Source of the DNA: Octadecabacter arcticus 238
GTDB taxonomy: Bacteria; Pseudomonadota; Alphaproteobacteria; Rhodobacterales; Rhodobacteraceae
Length of the DNA: 64,000 nucleotides
Assembly (NCBI RefSeq): GCF_000155735.2
Contig: NC_020908.1
Location: 1,927,001-1,991,000 of the forward strand
Reading direction: 5' to 3'
Program-made: the position numbers and the translations under genes
Shown: positions 54,250-62,308 of the stretch, one piece after another
How the letters are laid out: each line of letters begins with the position of its first letter
How positions within the stretch are numbered: the stretch's first letter is position 1
Notes under the pieces: model-generated
The model's database searches: none
What the model saw: the letters and a program-made list of their open reading frames with translations, nothing else
What the model was told of the DNA's origin: nothing

Positions 54250-55089
54250 ATGACACTTCCCGTTATAACACGCGATCCTCTTTGGGCTGAATTAGAGGCT
54301 ATTCGTTTGATGCTTAGTACATTTCGGGACGGTAGTGGTGCCGAACGCGATCCTGATGGGCATACACGTCCGAACTGGCGGCAAATTGAACGAGTATTCT
54401 CAGAATTGTTTACGGGTGATCCTCCACCAGAAAGTAAGAGTATCTTTGACTTAGTTGCGCTGTCTCTAGATGATTCCTCAATTGCCTATGGGATATCAGT
54501 TAAGTCGAAACAACTTTCCCGGCGTAATTTTGATGGATTGGTTAATGGCGAGCGTGTTTATATGGAAATCGCAAACTCACCCGCCAAAATGTTCGATGCT
54601 CTAGATGCTTAGTTGGGATTTACCGAAGCTAATTTTCGAAATAAAGAACAGCCTTCGGCAGTTGGTGATTGTGTTCTTCAAACGATCCACAACTGGCATG
54701 TTGAAGGAAAAAAGATTTATGAAGAGGAAAACTCTCAGATAAAATTGGACCTGTCGTCGTCTACTTATTTATGTGTTTCCTATCGCCAACAGTGCGATCA
54801 GGATGTACGACAGTATCAAATTCATTCATTTCCTCTTGTATTCCCTAAAGTTGATCGATGGATTTACTCTGGCCGAGCATTAAGAGGTTACGTTTCCAAA
54901 GATCCTGGTAAAGTAATTTTTGATTGGTATGGTCTGTCAGGGGGGCAACTAAAATATTACCCAAGAGCAGTTGATGCTTTATTCTCGTCGCAAATTTTTG
55001 AGCTTGAAACACCTAAAAGGCTCGACACTTTTGACAGAGTGCATGACTACTGGCCTGATGACTCTAGGATGATCACTGAAGGACTTCTT
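54250..55089 (+). pseudogene. Candidate type II restriction endonuclease, broken by an amber codon and by IS30
   Basis: One open frame of 280 codons with a single TAG at 54610-54612 (codon 121). The region before it reads MTLPVITRDPLWAELEAIRL to FDALDA. The frame then goes on as LGFTEANFRNKEQPSAVGDC with no start codon or ribosome site, so these are not two genes. A PD-(D/E)XK-like pattern is visible: Asp67 in KSIFDLVALSL and SVK at 83-85 in YGISVKSKQLS. At 55089 an IS30 is inserted. After its far end, the frame resumes at 57782 and stops at 57814, giving a native protein of about 290 residues. It converges on an intact C5-methyltransferase gene with a 9-bp overlap of stops, the usual arrangement for a restriction-modification pair. 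The endonuclease label rests on context plus this motif; I recognise no close relative. Confidence 0.65.
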
Positions 55090-55977
55090 GGATTCAAACA
55101 TCAAGTGCAACGGTTGATTTGAAGGCCGCGATTTCGTCGGCCATGGCTTCAGCGGGTGTTCTCCAACCGAGAGTTTTTCTCGGGCGGTTGTTCATCAGGT
55201 TTGCAACGTCGTTCAGCCATGTTTGGCTTGCACCGTTCAGGTCAGTTCCTTTGGGCATGTACTGACGCAGCAGTCCGTTGGTGTTCTCGTTGCTGCCACG
55301 CTGCCAAGGCGCATGCGGATCGCAGAACCAGATATCGATCTTCAACCGTCTGGCGAGTTCGGGGTGGCAGGCCATTTCGGAGCCGCGGTCGTAGGTCATG
55401 CTCTTGCGCAAAGCAGCGGGTAGTCGTCTCATCTGGCGGGTGAAGCTGTCGAGCGCGGCCTCGGCCCCATTGCCGTCCATTTTGCAAAGAATGACAAAGC
55501 GTGTCTTGCGCTCGACCAAGGTCCCCACTGACGAGCGATTGAATGCGCCCTTGATGAGGTCGCCCTCCCAATGGCCTGGTACCAGTCGCGCTTCGATCTC
55601 TTCAGGGCGATTGATAATGCGCAATGATTCCGGGACCATAGCACTGCCCGCCGCTGTCCTGCGCTTGAGCCCACGCTTAGGCTTCGCTTGACGCAACGCC
55701 TCGATCATCGCCGCCTTCAGCCCACCACGTGGCTGCGCGTAAATCGCGGCATAGATGGTCTCATGGCTCACATGGGCGGATGGATCATCAGGCTTCATGA
55801 GACGCAGTCTCTGCGCAATCTGCTCAGGCGACCAGTGCAGATGTACGAGCTTGCCATGAACAAAACGATAAAGATCGCTCCCCTCCACAAGCTTGCGCTC
55901 GCGGCGGCAGCGCGCACGCCGGGCATCATAGGCCTGCCGGAACGTGTCAACGACTTTGAGACAGTGGCTTTTGGACT

Positions 55978-56991
55978 TTAGGCTTGGGTTTCTTCGGTTG
56001 GTTTTGGTGGGTTGATCCAGACGGCGGTCGGGATTTGAGGCGGTTTTGGTGGTTTGTGTACGAAGCGTTCGGGCGTGGCGAGGAATGCCGCGTCTAGTGT
56101 TGCTTGTCGCGCGGTGTAGATTTCTTGGGCCTGCCCAAAATGGATTTGGTCGGGCGTCATCAGACCAATCCCGGCGTGATGATGGTCTTGGTTATACCAT
56201 GCAAAGAACCTGCGGCAGAATGCGCGAGCCTGCTCGATGGTTTCAAAGTTCTTGGGGAACTCTGGCTGATATTTCAGTGTTTTGAAGTGGGCTTCGGAGA
56301 ACGGGTTGTCGTTGGAGGTGTGGGGCCGACTGTGGGACTTGAGCACACCAAGATCAACCAGCATCAGGGCTGTCGTCTTTGCCTTCATGGGCCCACCGCG
56401 ATCTGCATGCAATGTCAGCTGATCGCGTGGAACCTCGTGTTTTTCCATCGCGTCGATGAACAGCTCTTTGAACTGGCTGGCGCTCTCCGCGTGCTCGACG
56501 CGCCAGCCAACAACGCGGCGGCTGAAGATGTCGAGGATGACATAGAGATAGAAGTAGGACCATTTCACCGGGCCCCTCAGCTTGGTGATGTCCCAAGACC
56601 AGACCTGATTGGGGGCTTCAGCTAGAAGTTCAGGCTTTTGATAGACGGGATGTGTGCGCTGTCGGCGGCGTTCGCCAACTTCGCCCTGCGCGGCCAATAT
56701 CCGATACATCGTGCGGATTGAACACAGATAGGTGCCTTCATCCAGCAAGGTGGCAAAGACCTCTGTGGGCGTCTGATCCGCAAAGCGGGGTTCGCGCAGG
56801 TGGTGCAATACCTGGTCTCTTTCCCTTTCCGGCAGAGCCCGCGAAGACGCTGCGCGCGGTGGGCGTGTGCGTGGTGGTGCCGTCAGCGCCGCACGCTGTC
56901 GAAGAACGCTCGCGCGCGATAATGATAGCGCGGCGCAGACAGCCGAGGTCAAGCCGCTGCCGGTGGGCAATGCAATCGCGACGGCCATCAT
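55978..56991 (-). CDS. IS3-family transposase OrfB
   Basis: A 337-residue rve-type transposase. The HTH-like N-terminus has [20 protein letters not shown] and [20 protein letters not shown]; the DDE core is [20 protein letters not shown] (first Asp), [20 protein letters not shown] (second Asp) and [20 protein letters not shown] (Glu). ATG 56991 overlaps the orfA stop (ATGA), so the transposase is made by coupled translation or as a fusion by frameshift. Intact. Confidence 0.92.
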   Translation of the reverse strand: MMAVAIALPTGSGLTSAVCAALSLSRASVLRQRAALTAPPRTRPPRAASSRALPERERDQVLHHLREPRFADQTPTEVFATLLDEGTYLCSIRTMYRILAAQGEVGERRRQRTHPVYQKPELLAEAPNQVWSWDITKLRGPVKWSYFYLYVILDIFSRRVVGWRVEHAESASQFKELFIDAMEKHEVPRDQLTLHADRGGPMKAKTTALMLVDLGVLKSHSRPHTSNDNPFSEAHFKTLKYQPEFPKNFETIEQARAFCRRFFAWYNQDHHHAGIGLMTPDQIHFGQAQEIYTARQATLDAAFLATPERFVHKPPKPPQIPTAVWINPPKPTEETQA

Positions 56992-57470
56992 GATTTGCCG
57001 CTGCGCTCTTGCGTCTGCTCCATCTCGTCCAGAAGTCCCGCCACTTTTTTTTGGATGGCAATGATGGCTTCCGCCTGATCCAGACGGCGCCGCAAGGCTG
57101 TCACCTCACGGTTGGCCTTGGCCAGCTCAGCTTGCAATGGATTGGCAGGTGCCTTTTGTGGGCCACGGCGCATTGGCTGCAATGCACCCAATGTGCCGGC
57201 CGCCCGCGCACGGCGCCAATCGGTCAGTGCAGAGGAATAAAGCCCCTCCCGCCGTAGAATGGCGGAAACCCCGCCAGTGTCTGCCACTTGGTCCGTCTCA
57301 TCCAGAATGCGCAGTTTGTATTTGGCTGTGAAGTTGCGTCGCTTCGGGATGCTCGTCAGTTCCGCTGTGGGAGCCAACGGCGCATTAACAACGCGGGGAG
57401 GCGACGTCGGGGCCAAAACGGCTCCAGATCCAGCATCTGGCGAAAGTGGTGATTGTGAAGGCATAACCAT
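56988..57470 (-). CDS. IS3-family OrfA (helix-turn-helix protein)
   Basis: A 160-residue OrfA: helix-turn-helix in [20 protein letters not shown] and [20 protein letters not shown], followed by a leucine-zipper-like coiled coil ([20 protein letters not shown]). It directs the fused transposase to the element ends. Its proline-rich first 35 residues are less typical, and the true start may be internal. Confidence 0.88.
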   Translation of the reverse strand: MVMPSQSPLSPDAGSGAVLAPTSPPRVVNAPLAPTAELTSIPKRRNFTAKYKLRILDETDQVADTGGVSAILRREGLYSSALTDWRRARAAGTLGALQPMRRGPQKAPANPLQAELAKANREVTALRRRLDQAEAIIAIQKKVAGLLDEMEQTQERSGKS

Positions 57471-57781
57471 GGTTCTTCTCCTACGCCCTCAAGTGTAAAC
57501 TTTAGCCAGTCAATTGTCTCACGCTTATTGGCACGGAGGGTGCCGCGCCGCTTGCGGGCAATAGCTGCCGTCTTCCTGCCGACCTCGCGCCAGCTCACGG
57601 CAGATCGTGCTCGCCGGGCGATGCAAAAGCTGGCCGATCAACCGCTGACTGCTGCCCCTATTATGCTCGGCTAATATCACGCCACGGTCCTCGCTGCTGA
57701 GGTGCTTGCTTCGTATGTCCATCACAACATCCTATGCCCAAAGGGCTCTGAGTGTTGCATTTGAAACTTGAGCCTAAGCTT

Positions 57782-57814
57782 CATCATGAAATGGTGAAAC
57801 GAAACCTAAAGTAG
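57782..57814 (+). pseudogene. 3' tail of the interrupted restriction endonuclease gene
   Basis: Ten codons and a TAG that continue the frame interrupted at 55089: after the target CTT the tail reads HHEMVKRNLK. The stop overlaps the last codons of the methyltransferase on the other strand by 9 bp. The tail is recognised only by removing the IS30. Confidence 0.7.
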
Positions 57815-58903
57815 CTTTAGCTGGCTATCCTTTTTCTGTACTCCGTCTGTTGGCGCGTAGTCTTTTAGTCCTTGCTCTGATTTTAACCAGTGTGCGATTA
57901 CCTCAATTAATTTAGGAGGTACCGCGTTACCTATCTGTTCAAATTTTCGCATAAGATCGCCTGCCGGTTCAAATCCTCTGGGAAAAGTCTGGATGCAAGC
58001 GGCTTCGCGCCATGAAAGACGCCTTGCTTCTTCGAGCTTAAACATTTCCGGCTCGTGATCTAGGTGCTCAAAATGGTCAGTAAAGTCCCATCGTTGCTTA
58101 AATCCATCAGCTAGGTTAGACCATGTTAGCTTCATAGTAGGTGATGCTGGGTGCAGCGTTGTATGCCTGAAGTTTGCAACCACCGTGTAAGACGGACGAT
58201 TCCACTCAGCTTTTCGATTTCGAGACATATAATACCAAGAAAAGTGACCTTCCGGATCATGCGGTCTCTCGTAAAATTCTCCACTGGGCCACTTAGGCAA
58301 GTGCTTAATTACTTCTCCATGGGAAGTATGGGGCAGTAAACCGGTTTTCTTTACATCTTCTAACTTGCAATGCGTTTCAGTTGGGAAATGAAAGTAACCC
58401 CCTAAGTCTCGACGCACACCAATAACAAATAAGCGCTTTCTTCGTTGAGGGACGCCGTAGTCCTGTGAATTAATAATCTTGAAGCTCGTATTGTATCCGT
58501 GATTTCCTATATCTTCAAAAACATCTATCTGTTGTTTTAGCCATTGACCATTCTGTACTGATTTTAGCCCTGATACATTCTCGGCAATAAAGAACTTTGG
58601 ATTGCTTGCTTCAACAGCACGAGCAAATTCTTTAAATAAATAGGTGCGCGGGTCATTTTCAGGTTTTCTATTTCCTCCCATTGAGAATGATTGGCATGGA
58701 TATCCACCAACTACTAGATCAGTACTTGGAAAATTGCTAATTTCTCTTATGTCGCCATGGATGAAATCTGTGTCTTTAAAATATTTACGATGGGTTTCCG
58801 CAGCGTATTTCATTACATCATTTGCAAAAACCACGTCACAACCAGCGGCCTTTATTCCAAAGTCCATGCCGCCACATCCAGAAAATAATGATATAGTCTT
58901 CAT
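57806..58903 (-). CDS. DNA (cytosine-5-)-methyltransferase
   Basis: An intact 365-residue C5-methyltransferase. Motif I SLFSGCGGMDFGIKAAG (AdoMet), motif IV GGYPCQSFS with nucleophile Cys70, motif VI AENV (ENV at 108-110), motif VIII QRRKR (153-157), motifs IX and X WREAACIQTFP and IGNAVPP (325-330). The target-recognition region between VIII and IX is about 130 residues, enough for one target. Its ATG 58903 overlaps the native stop of the upstream EVE-like gene (ATGA), so the two were translationally coupled. It converges on the broken endonuclease gene. It now stands as a solitary methyltransferase, bracketed by two IS30 copies; its promoter probably lay upstream of the EVE gene and is now beyond an IS30. 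Confidence 0.95.
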   Translation of the reverse strand: MKTISLFSGCGGMDFGIKAAGCDVVFANDVMKYAAETHRKYFKDTDFIHGDIREISNFPSTDLVVGGYPCQSFSMGGNRKPENDPRTYLFKEFARAVEASNPKFFIAENVSGLKSVQNGQWLKQQIDVFEDIGNHGYNTSFKIINSQDYGVPQRRKRLFVIGVRRDLGGYFHFPTETHCKLEDVKKTGLLPHTSHGEVIKHLPKWPSGEFYERPHDPEGHFSWYYMSRNRKAEWNRPSYTVVANFRHTTLHPASPTMKLTWSNLADGFKQRWDFTDHFEHLDHEPEMFKLEEARRLSWREAACIQTFPRGFEPAGDLMRKFEQIGNAVPPKLIEVIAHWLKSEQGLKDYAPTDGVQKKDSQLKLL

Positions 58904-58994
58904 ACTTCGCTCTCGACACTCAAAATTACTGCAACGTCTTTTTCGCTAAGCATTTTACATCCGCCCTGCATATACGCGCCCCAATTCTTATCTG
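58900..58994 (-). pseudogene. 3' part of the EVE-like gene, cut off by IS30 copy B
   Basis: On the minus strand this segment continues the frame broken at 60081. It reads ADKNWGAYMQGGCKMLSEKD then VAVILSVESEV and stops with TGA at 58902-58900, overlapping the methyltransferase ATG. The WGAYMQGGCKMLSEKDVAVI pattern resembles the end of EVE/PUA-like domains. Joined, the two parts make a 156-residue protein, the usual size of a single EVE domain. Confidence 0.75.
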
Positions 58995-58997
58995 CTT

Positions 58998-60080
58998 GGA
59001 TTCAAACATCAAGTGCAACGGTTGATTTGAAGGCCGCGATTTCGTCGGCCATGGCTTCAGCGGGTGTTCTCCAACCGAGAGTTTTTCTCGGACGGTTGTT
59101 CATCAGGTTTGCAACGTCGTTCAGCCATGTTTGGCTTGCACCGTTCAGGTCAGTTCCTTTGGGCATGTACTGACGCAGCAGTCCGTTGGTGTTCTCGTTG
59201 CTGCCACGCTGCCAAGGCGCATGCGGATCGCAGAACCAGATATCGATCTTCAACCGTCTGGCGAGTTCGGGGTGGCAGGCCATTTCGGAGCCGCGGTCGT
59301 AGGTCATGCTCTTGCGCAAAGCAGCGGGTAGTCGTCTCATCTGGCGGGTGAAGCTGTCGAGCGCGGCCTCGGCCCCATTGCCGTCCATTTTGCAAAGAAT
59401 GACAAAGCGTGTCTTGCGCTCGACCAAGGTCCCCACTGACGAGCGATTGAATGCGCCCTTGATGAGGTCGCCCTCCCAATGGCCTGGTACCAGTCGCGCT
59501 TCGATCTCTTCAGGGCGGTTGATAATGCGCAATGATTCCGGGACCATAGCACTGCCCGCCGCTGTCCTGCGCTTGAGCCCACGCTTAGGCTTCGCTTGAC
59601 GCAACGCCTCGATCATCGCCGCCTTCAGCCCACCACGTGGCTGCGCGTAAATCGCGGCATAGATGGTCTCATGGCTCACATGGGCGGATGGATCATCAGG
59701 CTTCATGAGACGCAGTCTCTGCGCAATCTGCTCAGGCGACCAGTGCAGATGTACGAGCTTGCCATGAACGAAACGATTAAGATCGCTCCCCTCCACAAGC
59801 TTGCGCTTGCGGCGGCAGCGCGCACGCCGGGCATCATAGGCCTGCCGCGCCGCTTGCGGGCAATAGCTGCCGTCTTCCTGCCGACCTCGCGCCAGCTCAC
59901 GGCAGATCGTGCTCGCCGGGCGATGCAAAAGCTGGCCGATCAACCGCTGACTGCTGCCCCTATTATGCTCGGCTAATATCACGCCACGGTCCTCGCTGCT
60001 GAGGTGCTTGCTTCGTATGTCCATCACAACATCCTATGCCCAAAGGGCTCTGAGTGTTGCATTTGAAACTTGAGCCTAAG
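58998..60080 (-). mobile_element. IS30-family element, copy B, in the EVE-like gene
   Basis: About 1083 bp. Left end GGATTCAAACATCAAGTGCA, right end GAGCCTAAG, as in copy A, to which it is nearly identical and in the same orientation. A CT duplication at 58995-58996 and 60081-60082 restores the host frame when one copy is removed; the exact end base is uncertain by one position. Confidence 0.9.
59002..60027 (-). CDS. IS30-family transposase (intact copy)
   Basis: A 341-residue IS30 transposase: N-terminal helix-turn-helix (DIRSKHLSSEDRGVILAEHN, RPASTICRELARG), DDE core GHWEGDLIKGAFNRSSVGTL, MTYDRGSEMACHPELARRLK, and FCDPHAPWQRGSNENTNGLL with the catalytic Glu, then the conserved MNNRPRKTLGWRTPAEAM near the C-terminus. 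The first two codons are both ATG. It is complete and could mobilise both copies. Confidence 0.95.
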   Translation of the reverse strand: MMDIRSKHLSSEDRGVILAEHNRGSSQRLIGQLLHRPASTICRELARGRQEDGSYCPQAARQAYDARRARCRRKRKLVEGSDLNRFVHGKLVHLHWSPEQIAQRLRLMKPDDPSAHVSHETIYAAIYAQPRGGLKAAMIEALRQAKPKRGLKRRTAAGSAMVPESLRIINRPEEIEARLVPGHWEGDLIKGAFNRSSVGTLVERKTRFVILCKMDGNGAEAALDSFTRQMRRLPAALRKSMTYDRGSEMACHPELARRLKIDIWFCDPHAPWQRGSNENTNGLLRQYMPKGTDLNGASQTWLNDVANLMNNRPRKTLGWRTPAEAMADEIAAFKSTVALDV

Positions 60081-60456
60081 CTGTGTATTTGGTGATTTCC
60101 AATTTCTTCAGGAGTGGTCTGAGCGAGATCGGTTTATGAAACCAGTTCACAGTTTCAAAATTTATTACCCTGTCAGGACTGTCAACTAGTAGTTCTTCGA
60201 TTTCAAACAAATCTGATCGTCGACCTCTTTCGACACTGTGCACGCGGGCAGAGGCAACAACACACTGACTGATTTTTTTCCCGCCTGCAGTATAGATCAA
60301 GCAATAGTCGCCATGTAATATTTTCGTAGCGAATGATGTCCGCCTGTAAAGAGGCCAGACTTTTCGTTTCAGGCGTTCACTTGCGATTGCGTAAGAGGCA
60401 GTAACAGCATCATTAACATCGTACGTATCAGATGAAACGAGGAGGTAGTTTTTCAT
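60081..60456 (-). pseudogene. EVE/PUA-like domain protein, 5' part, truncated by IS30 copy B
   Basis: The reading frame (MKNYLLVSSDTYDVNDAVTA onward) has the pattern of a PUA/EVE-like fold: KVWPLYRRTSFATKILHGDY, CLIYTAGGKKISQCVVASAR, VNWFHKPISLRPLLKKLEIT. With the IS30 in place it ends artificially at KYTA plus a stop at 60076 inside the element. Without it, the frame continues into 58994-58900. EVE domains bind modified bases, including modified cytosine, in other proteins and often neighbour restriction systems. Together with the coupled C5-methyltransferase this suggests an accessory or reader subunit of the same restriction-modification locus; that role is inference. Confidence 0.75.
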
Positions 60457-60692
60457 AAAGTGACCTTTTTCTCAATATAATGTGCCCGCTTGTGGGCCGC
60501 AACCTATATATTGAACTTTAGTGTGTCTTATTTGCCCCTGCTATAGATTGCTCCCAGCCTTGTCGATAGGTGAACCTCGGCGTGTGATGCTGCAGAAATT
60601 CTGTTGTTAATCTGGGCGGTCTACAATTTTTTAAATTGTTTAAGTAGATATGTGTAGCTCAACACCTTTGAGATGGGCCAGCCATATATTTG
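60457..60692. other. Gene-free, AT-rich stretch
   Basis: About 236 bp with no supported gene. It should carry the promoter of the EVE-methyltransferase operon, reading leftwards, but no strong hexamer pair stands out. Confidence 0.5.
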
Positions 60693-60831
60693 TCAGGCAA
60701 GTTGCTGTCTAATTAGTTCAAGGCCAGCGGCGACTCCTTGTTTACTAGCTGGGCGAAGACCCATTGTCAGTTTTTCTACCGCATCCGTTGCCGATTTATG
60801 GTACACGTAGACACTGTGATTGGTGAGCAAG
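60693..60831 (-). pseudogene. 3' fragment of an unknown gene cut by IS3
   Basis: Minus-strand frame LLTNHSVYVYHKSATDAVEK onward to IRQQLA and a stop at 60693, 46 codons outside the IS3 element. A longer frame to 60890 exists only because it runs into the IS end. I do not recognise the family. The rest of the gene is not visible on the far side of the element, where no matching target duplication is found either. Confidence 0.5.
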
Positions 60832-62128
60832 TGAACTTCGTCCCGTTTTCTGGACAGTTTGCTTATTGACCCTATGCTGCCATTTTCCAAGTCATATCTT
60901 CGAAAGCCTGTTTTGGCGTTTTGTAGCCGACGCCTGAATGACGGCGCTGGCGGTTGTAGAAGACCTCAATGTATTCGAAGATGGCGGCCTTGGCCTCAGC
61001 GTGTGTTCTAAAGCGCCGCTGGTGAACCATCTCCTTTTTCAATGAAGCAAAGAAGCTTTCCATCGGCGCATTGTCGAGGCATTGGCCCTTGCGGCTCATG
61101 GATTGAGTGAGTTTCGCCTTTTTGATCAGCTTGCGATAGTCCCCGCCAGCATATTGGCCGCCCCTATCGGAGTGGTGTATCAATCCCGGAACCGGGCCTC
61201 TGCGTCCCAGAGCCATCTCGAGGGCGGCGCAGCAAAGCTCCGCACGCATGTGATCCTCCATCGCCCAACCGACGATCTCACGCGTGGTCATGTCCTTCAC
61301 GCCAGCCAGATAAAGCCAGCCTTCGTCCGTGTCGATATAGGTGATATCCGCCAGCCAAACGGCATTAGGCGTCTGGCTGTGGAATTTCTGTTCCAACAAG
61401 TTTGGGGATGGCTTCAGCTTATGATTGCTGTCCGTTGTGATTGGCTTTCTACGCTTGCGAAGAAGCGGGGACACCTTGTGTTCCTTCATTATTCTCGCAA
61501 CACGGCGCTCGGAGACGACCTCACTATCCGCCAGTAAGTCTTGGTGAATACGCTTTGATCCATAACATTTCTTACTGGCCTTGAAGAAGGTTTTTATCTT
61601 GGGAAGCAACGCCTGATCCCGAGCGTCGCGATTAGCTTGACGCTGATCACGTGCAGGCTGACTGGCTGGGAACCCGTAGAACCAGCCCCGGGATATCTCT
61701 AGAAGACGGCATAATATTGAAACCGCGTATTGAGCTTTATGGGCGGTGACGAAAGCACGCTTGTTCGTCATGGTTTCACCGCCCGCGCCGCGAAAAAAAG
61801 CGGATGCTTTGTGCAAAATCTCCACTTCCTCAGCAAGCCGCTTGTTGTCTTTGCGAAGGTGGAGCAATTCAGCCGCATCCGCCTGCTGACGCCGTTTGGC
61901 TTCAACTGAGCCAAACGCCTCAATTTCCAAGCGCCACGTCTTCAGCTGCGTCCCAGTGATCCCAAGCTCCTTGGCAACGCTGCCTTGCGTCGCACCAGGC
62001 TCATATAACCGCTCAACTGCAGCTGCCTTATAATCGTCTGTATAATTGCGTCGATGTTGTCCCATTTGGTGCCCCTTTCACGGACTGGGGTAAAGTACCC
62101 CAATGTCCGGCAACAGGGACGAAGTTCA
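60832..62128 (-). mobile_element. IS3-family element without matching target duplication
   Basis: 1297 bp. Ends TGAACTTCGTCCC at 60832 and, reversed, TGAACTTCGTCCC at 62128, with similarity extending to GGACA. The flanking triplets (AAG and TCT) differ, so the two sides were probably rearranged after insertion. Confidence 0.88.
60872..62065 (-). CDS. IS3-family transposase, OrfA and OrfB in one frame
   Basis: A 397-residue single frame. Residues 1-95 are OrfA-like (YTDDYKAAAVERLYEPGATQ helix-turn-helix, then LRKDNKRLAEEVEILHKASA). The remainder is OrfB with LLEISRGWFYGFPASQPARD, LADITYIDTDEGWLYLAGVK (first Asp), LIHHSDRGGQYAGGDYRKLI (second Asp) and NAPMESFFASLKKEMVH (Glu). The junction contains a run of seven T (ASAFFRGAGG), where many IS3 elements shift frame; here both parts already share a frame. 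A second ATG at the OrfB start (MTNKRAFVTAHK) is present. Intact. Confidence 0.92.
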   Translation of the reverse strand: MGQHRRNYTDDYKAAAVERLYEPGATQGSVAKELGITGTQLKTWRLEIEAFGSVEAKRRQQADAAELLHLRKDNKRLAEEVEILHKASAFFRGAGGETMTNKRAFVTAHKAQYAVSILCRLLEISRGWFYGFPASQPARDQRQANRDARDQALLPKIKTFFKASKKCYGSKRIHQDLLADSEVVSERRVARIMKEHKVSPLLRKRRKPITTDSNHKLKPSPNLLEQKFHSQTPNAVWLADITYIDTDEGWLYLAGVKDMTTREIVGWAMEDHMRAELCCAALEMALGRRGPVPGLIHHSDRGGQYAGGDYRKLIKKAKLTQSMSRKGQCLDNAPMESFFASLKKEMVHQRRFRTHAEAKAAIFEYIEVFYNRQRRHSGVGYKTPKQAFEDMTWKMAA

Positions 62129-62171
62129 TCTGTCAAGCGCCAAGCTTTCAGAACAGCTCGACACAAAGAGG

Positions 62172-62201
62172 GGCGCACCAATCGGTTGCGCCCTTTTTCT
62201 T
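62172..62201 (+). terminator. Rho-independent terminator-like hairpin
   Basis: GGGCGCA / TGCGCCC stem with a loop of about 9 bases, followed by TTTTT on the plus strand. The plus-strand gene it served is not visible; it was probably to the left and cut off by the IS3. It may also slow leftward transcription from tetR. Confidence 0.7.
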
Positions 62202-62224
62202 CGCCGTCTTTTGATTTGTCTTTG

Positions 62225-62270
62225 CTTTAAAAATATCTCCGGAGGTCTGGAGGGCTGGCCCTCCAGCGGA
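62225..62270. repeat. REP-like palindromic repeat
   Basis: CTTTAAAAATATCTCCGGAG, then the hairpin CTGGAGGGC-TG-GCCCTCCAG at 62247-62266. The T/A-rich leader, CCGG block and G-rich hairpin with GGCTGGCC centre match the reverse of the repeat at 42008-42052. A further small palindrome, ATTTGC-AAA-GCAAAT, follows at about 62275. Confidence 0.65.
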
Positions 62271-62308
62271 TCGGATTTGCAAAGCAAATTCGAGAACGAC
62301 AGGTTCAA

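Larger units (their letters stand above)
55940..57540 (-). mobile_element. IS3-family element nested in IS30 copy A
   Basis: 1601 bp with orfA and orfB on the minus strand. Imperfect ends share CGTG.CAA and TGAGACA blocks. TGCCG at 55935-55939 and 57541-57545 is a 5-bp target duplication. Comparison with the unbroken IS30 copy B defines the insertion to the base. Confidence 0.92.
55094..57725 (-). pseudogene. IS30-family transposase, split by IS3
   Basis: The N-terminal part is at 57541-57725 (DIRSKHLSSEDRGVILAEHN, with RPASTICRELARGRQEDGS, the helix-turn-helix). The rest is at 55094-55939 (VHGKLVHLHWSPEQIAQRLR, GHWEGDLIKGAFNRSSVGTL with the first Asp, CDPHAPWQRGSNENTNGLLR with the Asp and Glu). 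Removing the IS3 and one TGCCG copy restores a frame of about 341 codons that matches copy B almost residue for residue. The frame of 264 codons from 55888 is only the internal part, not a separate gene. Confidence 0.92.
55090..57778 (-). mobile_element. IS30-family element, copy A, interrupted by an IS3 element
   Basis: Left end GGATTCAAACATCAAGTGCA, right end ...GAGCCTAAG. CTT at 55087-55089 and 57779-57781 looks like the 3-bp target duplication. The IS30 sequence is split at 55940-57540 by an IS3 element. Without it the element is about 1083 bp, the same as copy B at 58998. Confidence 0.88.

Noticed and set aside
54613..55122. A separate 169-residue gene after the TAG at 54610
   Set aside because: It begins directly after the TAG in the same frame with no ribosome site, and its last residues come from the IS30 end.
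60693..60890. A small toxin/antitoxin-like protein of 65 residues
   Set aside because: The first 20 codons lie in the IS3 end, leaving only a 46-codon stump without toxin or antitoxin motifs.
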